Below, one piece after another: positions 24,126-37,410 of a stretch of 64,000 nt of DNA (positions are counted from its first letter, which is position 1; every line of letters starts with the position of its first letter). A program made the position numbers and the translations under genes. Below the pieces are notes generated by a model. That model made no database searches. It had not been told where the DNA came from and worked only from the letters and a program-made list of their open reading frames with translations. The DNA comes from Protonemura montana (taxonomy: Eukaryota > Arthropoda > Insecta > Plecoptera > Nemouridae), in the NCBI GenBank assembly GCA_947568835.1, contig OX387603.1, forward strand, positions 13,726,651 to 13,790,650, read 5' to 3'.

Positions 24126-25403
24126 CAAAACTAGTACTGAAGTTAAATAACATAGCCATGAGTCTAAAAACCATGATCTGGTTGGTGGTCACTACTTTTA
24201 GCTTGATACGGGGTGGACATTGCTTCACTTGGGTGTTCTATGGGTGCTGCTATGCCGAAGTCACACTAACCAAACAGAACAGATTTTTTATTTTGTAAGT
24301 TTTGCTTAAAATTCGTTCGAAGTTGCATACAGAAGAAAAATATTTCGCTAACAAATTTTTTTTTCAATGCTCCCATTATCATAGGTATTTGATCTTTCGA
24401 TCGATAATCTTTCGGTTTCTTTCAATTTCATGGGCAGGAAAGCGATTTTAGAACGGATTTTCTTATAATAAATAAGTCGGAGTGCCATTTGCGAATTCAA
24501 TGGCAATTTAGTAAAGAATTAGCAAACAGACATGTTTAATGTTTTGTGTCATTAGACCATGTTCAACCACGCATTAGATCCATGGAAACGGCAAGAAAAA
24601 TAATTGTAAAAAGCATTAGGAAAGTTAGTGACGATTAATTTAAGCCCGCTCCTCTCATTTCACTGCGCGAAACGCCACAGATTCCGCTGCCCGTTTCCGC
24701 CACTGTCCATCAGGTATGCAGAGAAGATGCCGACTCTTACCGCGGTGCATACCTCTGAGGATTATTCACCATACGTGTGCATAATGCCTCTTGTGGGCTA
24801 GCAACCTCTTCGCGCTGGGCCATCCATTCACTTGTCAACACAGAGTCACGGAAGAGATAACCAGGACCAACCAGAGAGTAGTAGTTGTTCGTGCAAATAT
24901 TGACAGAAGGGATTTTTGCTCCATTCTCCTCTTACAGTGTTTTTATTTTTTCCGTGCGCATATACCGATATCGGTTTATTTGTGAGTATTGCACCGCATT
25001 GTTACACGAGGAAGTACATTTGTTATAGTACGTTCCAAAAACCCAGGTGTGGTGATTTTTATTTTTTCGAGTGCCATTAAGGACGATAGTTGTTCGATGC
25101 ATTTTCATCTTGTCAGGTGTAAAAATTTTAATTCGTCTCAGCTCAACCTTCTTAACGGTGTTGAAAAATCACGGATCTGCTCCCACCCCTTCCCATCAGG
25201 TAAACACTAGAAATAGAATTGCAATACTCAATGGCTGGAAACCAGTCACAAGATCCATTCGACTGTGCTGTTAAATAAATCAATTCTGGCAGCTATCATA
25301 TTTCAGAGGTTTATATTGAATTCTACAGTTGCGTGCTAGAAGAGCTTCTAAATTAATGTACCTCAGTTTTTGGGATAAGCTATACACGGGACGTTGTTAT
25401 TAT

Positions 25404-25490
25404 AGTTTTTAGACTCATATCTACTATAACTAACCTAAGCACTAGTTTTGACAAAAACTATTTAAACTGGGTTTTGAATGCTAAGTGAAG
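25404..25490 (+). repeat. dispersed repeat copy (family A)
   Basis: From TTTTTAGACTCATATCTACT through CACTAGTTTTGACAAAAAC and TTTAAACTGGGTTTTGAATG to AGTGAAG this matches the reverse complement of about 24086-24170. Its latter half also matches 23875-23914 and 11736-11780 directly. Confidence 0.65.
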
Positions 25491-26639
25491 AACAGCTATA
25501 TTTTGCGTTATGCGTTGGTAATTTTAACATTGTTATTTCGAGGTATTTTCATCTGGTCTCTGGTATAATAAAGCTGGCTTTTAAAAAGCCGCTAGTACAA
25601 TTCTGTTTCCACCTGGTTAACGTTCATTGCTTTGAGGATACGACGTGCTAGGATGATTAAAAGTGAAGCCAGGGACCGTTAAGCCCTCTGCGTTGTACGT
25701 CTCCACAAACAGCATCTTTGTCGCAAACCAGCGCGTCCAAAATAGGTGTCCATTCGATTGATTAGCAGCGTTCCCCTCAAACAAAATCAATCCCAATTAA
25801 AATGTTAATGATCTCTAACTATTTGGTTAATTACTCTATTCTCTTCGAGACGGCAATGTAATTATTTGGTAATTAATGTGTTAATTAATTTGGTAATTGC
25901 TTGGCTGTACAGAGCCCGCGACGCTGGAACTTTCGCATCTACGTTATCGGAACCACTTTATAACCCGACCTCCGCCATATTAGTATCTGTTTGCGCGCCG
26001 TAAGTTTGGCGAACCGTTAGCCGCACTTTACGGGGGGCAAATAACTTGTTCGGTAACACGCTTCGTATTGGTTTTACGCGACATTTACGACGCACTTGCT
26101 GTGTAATTACCGCAGGGCGATATATGTGGCCTAGCACGCTACCGAAATATATAAAGAGCGTTTTTTTTTTTCGTTTTCTAAAATCCTCTTCCATTTCATA
26201 TTGCTGTAGATTTAAAACAAAAATGAAATGAAAGAAAAGAAAAAAAAGAACTTAAAAAGAAAATGTTGGATGTTCGCTTTTTGAAAAAAAAAAGCCAGAG
26301 GCCGAAAAAGTAATATTAATTCGCCTACGAACCTGTTCCGAATATAATTCCAACTTTAATGCCCACCAATTGTGTGTATGAAAAAAAATCTTCGACTCTT
26401 GTTACATGAAACAATGGAAAAGAAAAATTCTCCCTGCTAGCCGAAACGTGCAGTTTACCCCCTGAAAGTTTATTAGAAACTCGCCTTAAATTTCAACATC
26501 CCTTCCTCGCTCACTCGCTCTATAAGCCAATCAAGGCGTGGTCACGACCAGCATCTTCACGACACTGCTGCGAATCTTCCACACTTTTGATTACATCGTC
26601 ACAGATCGTGATTAATGAACCGTGCTAAATGGTTGTATC

Positions 26640-26770
26640 GAGTGGCGTCGCCGTCGTCGTCGTGCGCGCGCCATGAACGGCGTTCGAGGGTTGCCGAGGG
26701 GTGGTGGCGACGCCGCACGGAGAGGGGGTGGAGGGGGTCGTACTACTCGCGTAGACCGACCGGCTAGTGT
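26640..26770. other. CpG- and GC-rich patch in the intron
   Basis: About 130 bp dense in CG dinucleotides (GTCGCCGTCGTCGTCGTGCG, then G-rich GGAGAGGGGGTGG). It stands out from the AT-rich surroundings. It could be a regulatory island or a promoter of a short dystrophin isoform, since Drosophila dystrophin has internal promoters in introns, but I see no first exon and no core promoter motif. The assignment is speculative. Confidence 0.3.
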
Positions 26771-29700
26771 GCTTCGCGACGCTATGGCGAGTGGTTAGAG
26801 ACGCTTTCCATCAAAACATTTACAAGTGCCCGTGTTGTATCAAAAGCGCCGTTTTTTTTTATAAACGCCGCTGGCTGATTGATATTGGATCACACCACGA
26901 TCTTGGTGTGAATGTCGTCCTTGCTTTGATTTACTGGATTTTATTGACAGTATCGGCGTGATGGTTAAAATTTGAATCAGTTTTCGGCAGTGTGGTTTTT
27001 AGGTATACCACAGGGTATGCAAAGCGACGGCTTGAATCTCCTATCGACTAGCCGTTTAAGTGAATTAAATTCGGGGGTTTAACGTCATATTCCAGGAAAT
27101 AGGTAAAGAAACTCAAGTCACGCAATACGCACATGGAATTTATCTTCAAACAGTCACATTAATAATATACAAACCATGCACTTCGTATAGACAGCCAAGT
27201 GCATTGTTTACTCATTAAGATTAAATATTTGCGAAATTACTGAACGACTTTTTATGGGCAATTCATTTGCAGAGCAAATATAGGCGCTAAATAACTTCTG
27301 ACATTTTGGCACTAATTCGCCATAGAATAAAGCGTGGACAGCTGCGAATAATTAGCCCTTGCTAAGCAAGCACAAGGGAGCTGCTAAGCGGGTGAGTGTG
27401 TGGACCATAACGCACACGCTGACCGAAGGGGTAGACCCCCTCGCAGGGGGATGCTGGGTGAAGGGAGATCGTTGATTGAGATTACGGTGCAATAGAGGAG
27501 GCTGTAGCCTCTGCAATTGAATTCCCTTGTCAGCAGTGGTTTACTGTTATCTGGACTCGTAAGGAATGCCAATTAATTGTCTGAGGGTTGCTGTTTTAAA
27601 GGATAAATTGGAGACTGGATTTTAACCGATTCAGAACTTGTTTGGCGCAGATTTTGCAATCCAAATGTATTCGTCACTCGTCTGATTTTTTTTATTTATG
27701 AAATTTGCTTATAGTACACGCTATGGGATAACTAATTTATAAACTGTCCATGACCCATGCGCTTATTTTGTGACAGATTGCCGGTCACTCAACATGCGCA
27801 TAATTTATTTGAATGTTTGTCCCGATGCGGTAAACGCTGTCTGGTCATTTTAACGCAAGCATCTGTTGCACATTCCTTTTAGGGTTAGTTGTTGCCCCTA
27901 CGGTCGATTGATCTAGTGCACCGATCCAATCACTAGGCGATCACTGCTGTGTTTTTGCTTGATTTGTTGCTTTCACCACAATCACCATGCACAACTCGGG
28001 AACACTTCAGCACCGCTTCAAAGTAAGGACGAGTAACCTCACCCACATCTGAACGTGCACCCCGTTTCCTGTTTGTCTCATCGACTTGCAAGTTGCATGT
28101 ACATTTAGTTGCATTTGCAGTCCAGTAGTATTGCATGTACTTGAAGTGCTCATTAGTTTTGCGGTATCATCCGAAATGTGATTGCTATTGGGTTTTTTTT
28201 TTGTGTTGTTTATACTGAAAAAAAGTAGCCATGAGTTTACTTTATCGCATGTATTTTCTAAAATAGATGGAAATTTAATCGCGGATTATTTTGTTTGTCT
28301 CTCTAGAATGCCCCTATGGCCATAAACCCGGAACGAATTTAATCCGGGGTAGCAATTTATATAATATATAGGTTAACACCACTTCGAACATGGGTTTGCA
28401 GTTATTAGACGATAAATCTCCCTATTAATAGTTTAAATTTTCGTTGCTCACGTCTTTTCCGTTTACTTTTCCATCAAAACCAGAATTTAACACCGATGAG
28501 AGTAAATTACTCTGATTTTGAATTAAGTTCTGATTACAGGACGAAAAGACGTACCTATCCAAAAGTTATCCAGTTTTCCTAGCTATAGGTGTTTGTTACA
28601 AAGCACTCAGGTACCATAGCCTAGAAAACGCATGATGTTGTTTGCTCTGCTTTGCATGATTGTCCACCAGTGGTAAGCCTAACGCGTCTGGCCCGGGCAT
28701 CCAATTAGAGACTGGACCACACAAATATGCCAGACGCTAACGAGCAGGCTTATGCTTGCGGTATCAACCCTTACTGATGATGGCGACACGTAACAGCCAC
28801 ATATTCCCACCACGAAAATGTCTTCTCAAAATGGCATAATAGGGGTTGACTTTTTTTGAACGTCTATGTTTAGGACCTCGTTACTATGCTGTAATAATAT
28901 TTTTACGTTGAAGGGGGGGTCTTACTCTTAAAAGCGTCTTGTAATTCACTTAGGCATATATATTTTTTTAAAGGTGCAGAATGTTGTATAAATTTCCCTT
29001 GAGAAACTTCTTTAATACTTGAAACCGTCATCCCATTTTCTTGATTACGGCAAGAGTTGAAAACTTTGAGGGGTAACAATGAAAAGTTTTTTGCTTCTCC
29101 GAAACGTAAAACTGTTATCAGTGAATCGAATTACGACCACAACAATAAATTTTTTTATCTTGATTCGACCATGAAAACAACATTCTACCTCGTTTGATGG
29201 CGACAGATAATAAAATGACCTTAATACTAGAATTTGAATAATCTCTCATTTTCATGCCTAAACACACGATTATAATTTTTGCAATGTACTCCCAAAAAAA
29301 TTTGATTTGTTCCCATCCCGAAACATTTTCCTGACGACTCGACATATCAGTGTACAATTTACCGTAAACAAAATGCTCTAAGGGCAAATCAATGTTCAGC
29401 AACCGGCAAATTTGAGTGGCGACCTATTGGGAATTGCAGAGCATACGTGTAACCAGGGGCGGGCGGCCCATTGTTAACGCACGCATCTGCTACCCTTGCA
29501 ATTATACTCCACATAACGCCAATTATCCCTGGCGCTAATGCTTTGATGGGTCCAGGCATCGCTTTGATGTAGGCATCAGTTAATTAACATTATCAGCTGA
29601 ATCGAAATCAACATTGTTTGATTTTACATAGTTGTATGCACGTTCACTTCCACAAACACAAAGGTGTATTACCTATGTATACACAAGAACATTTTATACC

Positions 29701-30897
29701 ACGCGCTGGAATTGCTTTCGATTAGCTTTATCGGCGTGCGATTTCGTTTTTAAACGCAGTGACCGTTGCTCAAGTGGCGTTAGGTATTTTAGATTCTGGC
29801 ATAGAGTTTATAGAGTCGGAGGGCCAGCGTCCATGCTAAGCATTCTGCTGAGTAAATGAGTCGGCAACATGTGGTAATGGTAGGTGCCACCCAATGGCGC
29901 TTGCTGTCAAAAATTCTCTACAGTTACTTTATAACGCTTCATAATATCGGTACTTGTAAATCAATCGTTGAGGTTAGCTTTATTAAGAGTAATTGAGCGT
30001 TAACCAATCTCAAATGCGAGTAATCTTGCAAGAAATAACAAAATGCAATTTCGTCTCGGTGACTCAACTTTGGTTGGCCTCCATTTTTAACGGCAAAGAA
30101 GTCATTTGGCTGCAATTTTTCGCGAAGTCAGTTTCATATTAGCGCTATGGTAGCACGATTCTAGGCTAGCTAAAGAAAGAATTGTACAAAAAAAACTTAA
30201 TCGTAAGAACACGAGAAGGAATCGCTGATTTTTACTGACCGTGCAGAATGTCTGTTCATATCTTTCGAGTTTCGAAATCAGCGCGAATTTGTAGAATTGA
30301 CAATCCGTAGAATCTTGTGAAATTGACTTCGGATATCAAGAGTGTGGTGATCATCCCTTGGATTGCCACAGGTCAACAAGAGTATTTCTATCTCGCTCCA
30401 TTTGGTTTGCTGTCAGAGTTGGCATCTCGCATGAGCGTAGCGAGCGAAGCAAAGACACCGAATGGTTTACTCCAAGAAGTGTACACAAGAGTTAAGTTAT
30501 TTGGAAAGTTCATTTGTTAACCGTCCATCTGGCAGTGAAATCTCTTAGTGGATTTACGCTTTTGAATCGAGGAGCAATAGAAAAAGATATATAAATCTTC
30601 TCTCTCAAAAAATATGTTATCCACGCTTGGTTTTGAGTCTTCGGTGAAGTGAACTGTTTCACCTTTTCCTGCTCTTCACAGCACCTGATTTAGTGAACCG
30701 AAAATACCAAATAAAAAATAAAAAACAATAAACAAGAAAAAGAAATAAAAAAAGGACAAACGAAAATACTCTCATCTAAATTCAAATTAAATTGCGTTTG
30801 CGGAGCTCTAATTTTTTTAGCTTGTTCTAAGGTTAGATTAGGTAGACCGAAGTCTAAAAACCTGAATTTCATTCCTGGACTAATTCCAATTATTCCT

Positions 30898-30925
30898 TGA
30901 ATAATAACAATAACAATAACAATAA
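30898..30925. repeat. (ATAACA)n simple repeat
   Basis: Four to five units of AATAAC/AACAAT in an AT-rich stretch. It is an ordinary microsatellite. Confidence 0.75.
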
Positions 30926-31851
30926 TCGTAATAAACAATGTACCACAAAGTGACGCTCAACCCGACCGATGCTCCACGGCTCAGTAAAAGCCACTGATTA
31001 CGCCGTCATCTGTCCGATCCCTTGATTTCCAACCTACCACCCCGCGAGAGCTACAAGCGGACTCCCCTCCGCTATGACATTGATCGGCATATCCTCTGGG
31101 CCCCGCCACTCGCGACACTTGCGGTAGATACGCGTCTAGTTGTTAATCGTATTATCGTCGCGCGTATTCGACTCGTGACGTCGCGACGCCGGGCGTCGTG
31201 CCACCCGACGCTACCCTCGAGATTTCGGCTTCACTAGACGTTTTAGTAGATAACTCGCTTCGGTTAACTGTGGTATTTACCCGCTTGTGATATGCGTGCC
31301 TTGCGGTGCGTTGTTTATAGTGATAGATTTACGCATCAAGGCGCTCAAGGCGCTGAAATCAATCTTAACGATATCGGTATTAGGGGATGCCAAATTAGGG
31401 CATGTAAACGTGTAGATATTTCAAGAAAATAATTAAAAATTTCCATCGTCTTAAGCAGCCTTGAAAATAAATAGCTCACACGCATAGATTATGTCTAAAA
31501 ACAGAAATTTAAACCAGATTATCTAGAGGGAAACATCGTTTGTCTCTAATTTTTTTAGTTTTTCTAGGTTTTTTTCTATCATATCTCTATATTTTATCTA
31601 TAATCTGGCATAAGTGCTAGATTAGGGAGCCTCAAGCGGTGCCATATGAGGGCGTGGTCAAGTTGTAGTTATTTCAAAAACATAAATGGCAATTTTTATT
31701 TTTATCCTGCAAACAACAGCCAACGTGTGGATTTTGTCCGAAAACAGCATTAAAATCAAAAATTTCTTGGGGACAAATCCCCATGTCCCCAATTTCCTTC
31801 CCTGTTGTAAGCAGTACCTTTTTATTTCAACGCGCCATTGACTGTGTTGGT

Positions 31852-31873
31852 GGGGGGGGGGGGGGGGGGGGGG
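31852..31873. repeat. G homopolymer, 22 nt
   Basis: A 22-base run of G. It could form a four-stranded structure and is a likely place for length error in the assembly. Confidence 0.9.
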
Positions 31874-32967
31874 ACGCCGTGTGATCTTACGCCAAATTTC
31901 TAAGTCATGTCTAGTCGTTGTCATTTTGATCGCTGAGTTTAAACGTGCAGAATCTCTATCGCGATCTACCCGCGCGGCATTACGTTCATTTGCGACGGGA
32001 TGCTAGATTTCAGGTGTGAACATTCACATAGCGTTTATCTGCGCACGATTGTACAATAGCTCTAAAGGAGCGTGAGGTACACCATCGTGTTTTGCAATGA
32101 TAAATGGTATTTCGCTCTCTCTAGACAATTGCGGCAGCTTTTGAAGCCACTTATTCTCTTTTAAAACTCGTCTTTTTCATACCACGTAAGATATAAAGCA
32201 AATTTTCTTGGTCTTTTTTATTTTTCATATATAAATATAAACAGTTTTTCTCGTCACGGATATTAAATCGGTGCCTGCGTTTCTATCAAAAGAAAACTAC
32301 ATGGAACGTAATAAGCATTAAAGCTTATAACGTATTGCCATCGTTTTAAAGTTCTGTCGTAAAAATATTGCCAACTTTAAAATTGTTCTCGGCGAGCTAA
32401 AAGAAAAAGGAGCAGCATGCAGAGACTGAGAAAGCCGTGCCTACATCATTTGTTGGGATATTATGCGTGAATGTTTAAAACGGACATTCGTGAGCTTTCA
32501 AGTGTCGCTAGCAGCGAGCGAAAATAGCAATATTCCTTGCGCTTCAAGAGGCCAGCCACTTCTTGTGAAGTGCACATTGCTTAGGCCAGCGTCGGCGTCC
32601 ACGTACGGCGTCGCGACATCCCCCGGGAGACGTCGTCCATTATGCGTTTCATTAAAGCTGGTCTCAAGAAGAAGAGGGAATAATTAAACACTCTCTGTTT
32701 TGGGACACCATTAAACGTACTATCTCTAATATCACTGAACTAGACAACAGTAATGGCGGCACAGATTTCACCTTTCTGGTGCCGCGGGATTATAAATGGC
32801 GTTATTACATGCTTTTGTGCGTTTATATAATTAATTGGTTTCGTGAAATAACATTTTAGTTTATTTGTTTTTCCCCGGCGCTCGACAATATTAATTAAGA
32901 GTCATGACAATGGCTCGTCGAGTGGGATTTATATGAGAAGCTTGGCCACGAAATATTTTACGGGTAA

Positions 32968-32982
32968 GGGGGGGGGGGGGGG
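32968..32982. repeat. G homopolymer, 15 nt
   Basis: A 15-base run of G preceded by CGGGTAA. The same remarks as for other G runs in this intron apply. Confidence 0.9.
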
Positions 32983-33848
32983 TGAATTTATTCATTGCCA
33001 CGTTCGCTTCTGTCTGCCTAGCGTTCTTTCAAAATAGCTCCGTCGCCGACGTTGAATTGAGTTTTAATACTGCGTCGGATATGAAGTGGGAAAAAATTAA
33101 CTTAGTGAGTAAACGTATGGGGGTATGGGTTCAATTTTATTCACCTCCATGCCTTTTTTTTATCACCTCCGCGTGTTCCGGTATCTTTATAAAGAAATAA
33201 TCCGCGTGAGATTTTTTTAGATTCTAAACTAATCAGTTTTTAACCTATTGAAGTCAATATGTGAATTGAAGTTGAAGTAATTTTAGATTACTATGACTGA
33301 TTTTAAATTTTGTTTTAATTCGTGGATGATTTTTCGTTCGGAAGAGCGTACAAAATAGTTGCAACCAGATACCCAATCATTGCTACCAGCAGTCGAGCAC
33401 AGCACATGTACATTTTTTTCGAACCCGCATTTGCTCTGTGCACATGTATACACCTAAATTACGTGATAGCGACTCATGTACATCAGCCTCAATCAACGTT
33501 GACTTTAGAAGCCTGCGTACACGACGAGAACACAAAACTATTGGCAACGCAGTCCGTCCACGTAGCGTATTGATTGTTTAGATTCACATTGTATTTTCCA
33601 GTGGAATTGTCCCATAGAATAAGTGTACAGCCCACTAGGAGCATCGCTCGAAAATAATGGTATCCGACTCCTGTCTGCATACTTTCTATTCAACAGACCG
33701 CGGCGTGCTGTCTAGACTAACTATTTATCATATCATCCCTTAGCTATATCAGCTTAATTGTAAGCTGATCCAAAGAGATTTCCATAGTTTAGTGTAGGTG
33801 TATTCCTTCTCTGGTAATTTATTCTTGGCATTATTCCGGTGCTTGCAG

Positions 33849-33954
33849 AACGTGCTGCGCGAGTTGGAGCAGAAGAAGCCCCAGCTGGACGAGTTGGTGC
33901 ATACAGCTGAGAACCTCAAGGCTGACTCGAACAGACAGCAGTTGCACGGGAAAG
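33849..33954 (+). CDS. Dys: dystrophin, internal exon: spectrin repeat helix B
   Basis: This exon of 106 nt lies between acceptor gcttgcag and donor aaag|GTAAGA. It holds 35 full codons plus one base. It begins NVLRELEQKKPQLDELV and ends QQLHGK. This corresponds to the vertebrate segment with LEQRRPQLEELITAAQNLK, that is, the second helix of the repeat following hinge 3. The leftover base G joins TA of the next exon to make Val (HGK-V-TKLREHWDE). The exon is isolated between introns of 18.9 and 25.1 kb, so correct inclusion depends on recognition of a very small target. Confidence 0.96.
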
Positions 33955-36900
33955 GTAAGAGAATGTCTGCGATCTGGGAAGTGGGAGAGGAGAAACATTT
34001 CTCAGTTGCAAATTGATTATGTTTTCATGCTCTCCGGTGCATAGTCATTTCGAAGGACGGGCTAGCTGAAAACACCACAACGAGAATTGTAGAAGCAATG
34101 TTTTCTTTTTATAGTTTGCATTTACATCTGTTTGCAGGAGAGTATGCGGTAACTGGTTACATTTTCTACCGTATGTGTTTGAGGTTAGAAAAGGGAAAAT
34201 TGTTCACTTCTAGAAATACTTTTTGAAAAAGTTGATAGCATTTTAAAATGTTGTGCCAACCAGAGTGCAATTTGTACTTAGCACTCTATTGTTTAGGGAA
34301 TTGCGATGTCAAATGTTTGTAAACGCCAGATATCTGTTTAAGATTGCTGATTTCCTTTGTTTCTTTTCGACAACAGCAACGCTCTCTCATACCTGTCATT
34401 GTCTCTCGTGGAAATAGTTTTACAAAGCTGTCTTCTCGTCGCACCAGCCTCGTCTTTCTTACCCTCTCTTTCTGTCACGCAACAGGACACACAGGTGGCA
34501 GCAGACATTTCTTTCATCTCTCTCTCACTCTCGTATTTCTCCCGTTTTTACCCCCACTGCCCGCAAAATTCCCCGACCGTGAGTTTTAACGCGTGCAAAC
34601 TTTTCGCCTTGTTTCCCAGTTTGCGTATTGGGGCATGATTTCAAACTGAAACACGCTTTTCCGGGGTGGCTCGTGCTTTTATGCTCGCAGTTGAACACGC
34701 AAAATTGCAACACTTGCGCTGACGCGTTTTGGCATTTCAAGCTGAATTCTTCTCATCTAGTTTTCCTCTGTCTGTCGTTCTCTTTCTCTTTTTCTCTCTG
34801 TAAGCATCTTACAGCCACCATATGAATGGAAAAAAGGAAAGTTATCTTTCTTTGATACACCCCATTGAAATGGGATACACCCTCGGGTAGTCGCGCAAGA
34901 CTGACTGTTGGATTGGCGTTTGGCTCTCTTTGATAAGAACCGGGGTCGATTCTTTTGCTTCGTATGAGATTAGATTACATCTGAAAGATGTCTGCACTGT
35001 CTTCTCTGCTCACGGATATCCTCAAATATATCACAAACCCTGACTTTAAAAGTATCGACCCTTCGACCACTTCCGTTAGAAGGGCATCAAGGGTCCTGGA
35101 ATAATATTTAGCTATATTCGTATATACGATTGCAAACATCGCTTCTGTGTGCTAAAGTCCCCGGACCATATGCTCAGCTTTTGATATCACTCTGCCTGTC
35201 CCGATGGTTCTAAAAGGATTATAACCATAGTTTATCTCATGTGGATACGTTTAATCCGCATGGGTCTCAATTTAATTTAATTTGATATACACCAAAATGG
35301 ATTTCGCAAATTGAATACCCCGGACTGAGGCATATAAAGGTGTCTAGTCCCAAGGTCCAAAATCCGTTCCTTGCTGTTTGCCCAGTCTTTCGCTCTACCA
35401 AAATCCAATTAAATTAAGATCTATGGTTACTGCAGAATCGCTGTATTATTCAGATACAATCAAGATATAGAATCGATCGCATTGCCATCGTGAGGAAACT
35501 ATTATTCTTCAAGGAAAAGAAAGTTTTACACGATATAAACTTACCCCTAGACAATGAAACGGTTTGATGGGCTATTTGGATCTCGTGCTTGCGGACTCCT
35601 GCACAGCGGTTGTTAAAAGCCCATAAACCCTGTCCTGTCGAGAAGATGGTCCAGGGGACACTTCAACGTGGCCTTATCTATCGTGAAGGGGTTATCAGCA
35701 AATGAGAAACAGTTCACAGCTGCGGTAGAAAAAACTGTCTCCAAAAATGGCAATTTGTTGATCTTTGATATAGTCAGTTTCCGGAGTACCTTCAGGGTCT
35801 TATATGATATCCGTCAGCACCGAAAAGAGGTATAAAGTACACATTTGGACAAGCACACGTGATGTATTGTTTACCAAACTCCAATGTAAACTGGGTAAAG
35901 AGGTGAGATCAAAGACGGTGAGATGAACCCAACTTAAAATGTAGTTTCATAAATTTAGGCTTATGCATTTTTCAAAACCGACCTAGATAATTTACCTGTG
36001 TGGTTCGTTCCTAGGATGACCCACAGGATTTTGGCTTGTAACCAGAGTAAGCCGGTGGGTTGCCTGCGTTTTTGGTGTCGTCTTCAAGGCACGACGTCCA
36101 CTATTACTATCCCACAGTGCCACTAAAACCTGGGTAATCGCACCCACTTTCCCATCACGCGCCCTAAACCGCCGCGGCCTGACGTCGATCCTTTTCCGTG
36201 TCGGCTTTTGCGGGTGAATTTTATTATTATTTTGTTAGTTTGACGGGCTAACATCGTGTCGACGCCAATCGATGTAGAAACGATTGACTTGTCAAATGGG
36301 ATTTGACTTTTAGAGATGCAGCGAGCTCGAAGTCGTAATAAAACAGAGAAAAACACCCCGCGAATAACAACCCAAAGTTTTTATTAAAAAAAAAAAAAAA
36401 AATCTCGAAGATTTATCTAGGAAATATCGCGTGAAAAGACAATCATTGAATGAGACTGGAAGTCGCTGCAAAAAACACTAAAATTCCTAATTCAGATTGT
36501 AGAGAAGCAGCGAAATCAGAATGAATTTCCACCCTACCCCAATTACCAACCCTCTAAGTACACATTGAGCACCCAACTGCTTGTAGTTACTACCCGTGAT
36601 ATACGCGGCGTAGAAACTCCCTAATGAAGACAATTATTCATTACGTATGGGAACGAGTCTCATTCCAGTTATTGTAAAGGTACCATGCGATAAATTACCA
36701 GCCGTCTTAATAACTGGCTGCCTTTCGACAAATTACCATCTTATCGACCAACGCTTACCTGAAGGAATTTCGCTCGTTCGCTCGCTCGCTTCTTTCACGG
36801 GTGGATTTTTGTTCTGTTCGTGGTGCTATGCACGAGGAGGAATGAGATTAAAGAAACCACATGACCTGAGAACGAATCTATTATTGAATTCTATGCCGTC

Positions 36901-37014
36901 GAGTGCACCAGGAACGACGCCGTAGATCCTGAGTGTTGGTTAGATGATACCCGGTTATACGTGAAAAGTAAATGACATCGCCTATGCATATAGGTTTATA
37001 ACCCGTACGGTGAG

Positions 37015-37410
37015 ATTACATACTTTTCCGGTAGAGGCGCCACCGGTCGTTTTTGGTTGACATGACGGCCAACTGTAATTTTTTAAAACACTAAAAATCG
37101 TCTCTGCTAATGTCCACTAGTTTCCTTTTGCTCGGAAGATTAAGTCGTGACAAGATATTTTGTTTTGTAAGCTGATTATAACAATCTAAGAATTATTTTG
37201 CAGATACAATAGGTTTTTTTTTTTAATTATTAGAGACACTAATAATAAAATACCCCGCGCATTGCAAGCGTTTGCAATTTAAATCAGATTTAACACAATT
37301 AAGACGATTTTTGAAATCCCATCACTATCACTAAAATTGTATTAATGGGTTGGTAGCAATGCTGAGGGACATTCTTGGTGCTTGTATTTTCTCTCACGGG
37401 CTAGACAGGT
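37015..37410 (+). repeat. dispersed repeat copy (family B)
   Basis: Shares an ordered set of words with 53450-53712: ACTTTTCCGGYAGAGG, CACCGGTCGTTTT, ACTAAAAATCRTCTCTGC, TTTCCTTTTG, then after a variable middle a GGRCATTCTTGG-like word and TTCTCTCRYGGGCTA. It includes the arm 37241-37290, which recurs inverted at 10764-10812. Type unknown. Confidence 0.6.

Larger units (their letters stand above)
14951..33848 (+). other. dystrophin intron, 18.9 kb
   Basis: A long AT-rich intron without recognisable genes. It contains a 50-bp-period tandem duplication (about 16083-16181), an interstitial TTAGG array (19245-19377), CpG-rich patches (about 17930-18000, 19985-20200, 26640-26770, 31160-31230 and 32585-32640), a foldback repeat at 23875-24125 with a relative at about 25404-25490, an (AAC/AAT)n run near 30898-30925, and G homopolymers at 31852-31873 and 32968-32982. 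Stretches such as 20210-23870 and 27550-30890 show nothing I can name. It ends with the acceptor gtgcttgcag. Confidence 0.9.
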
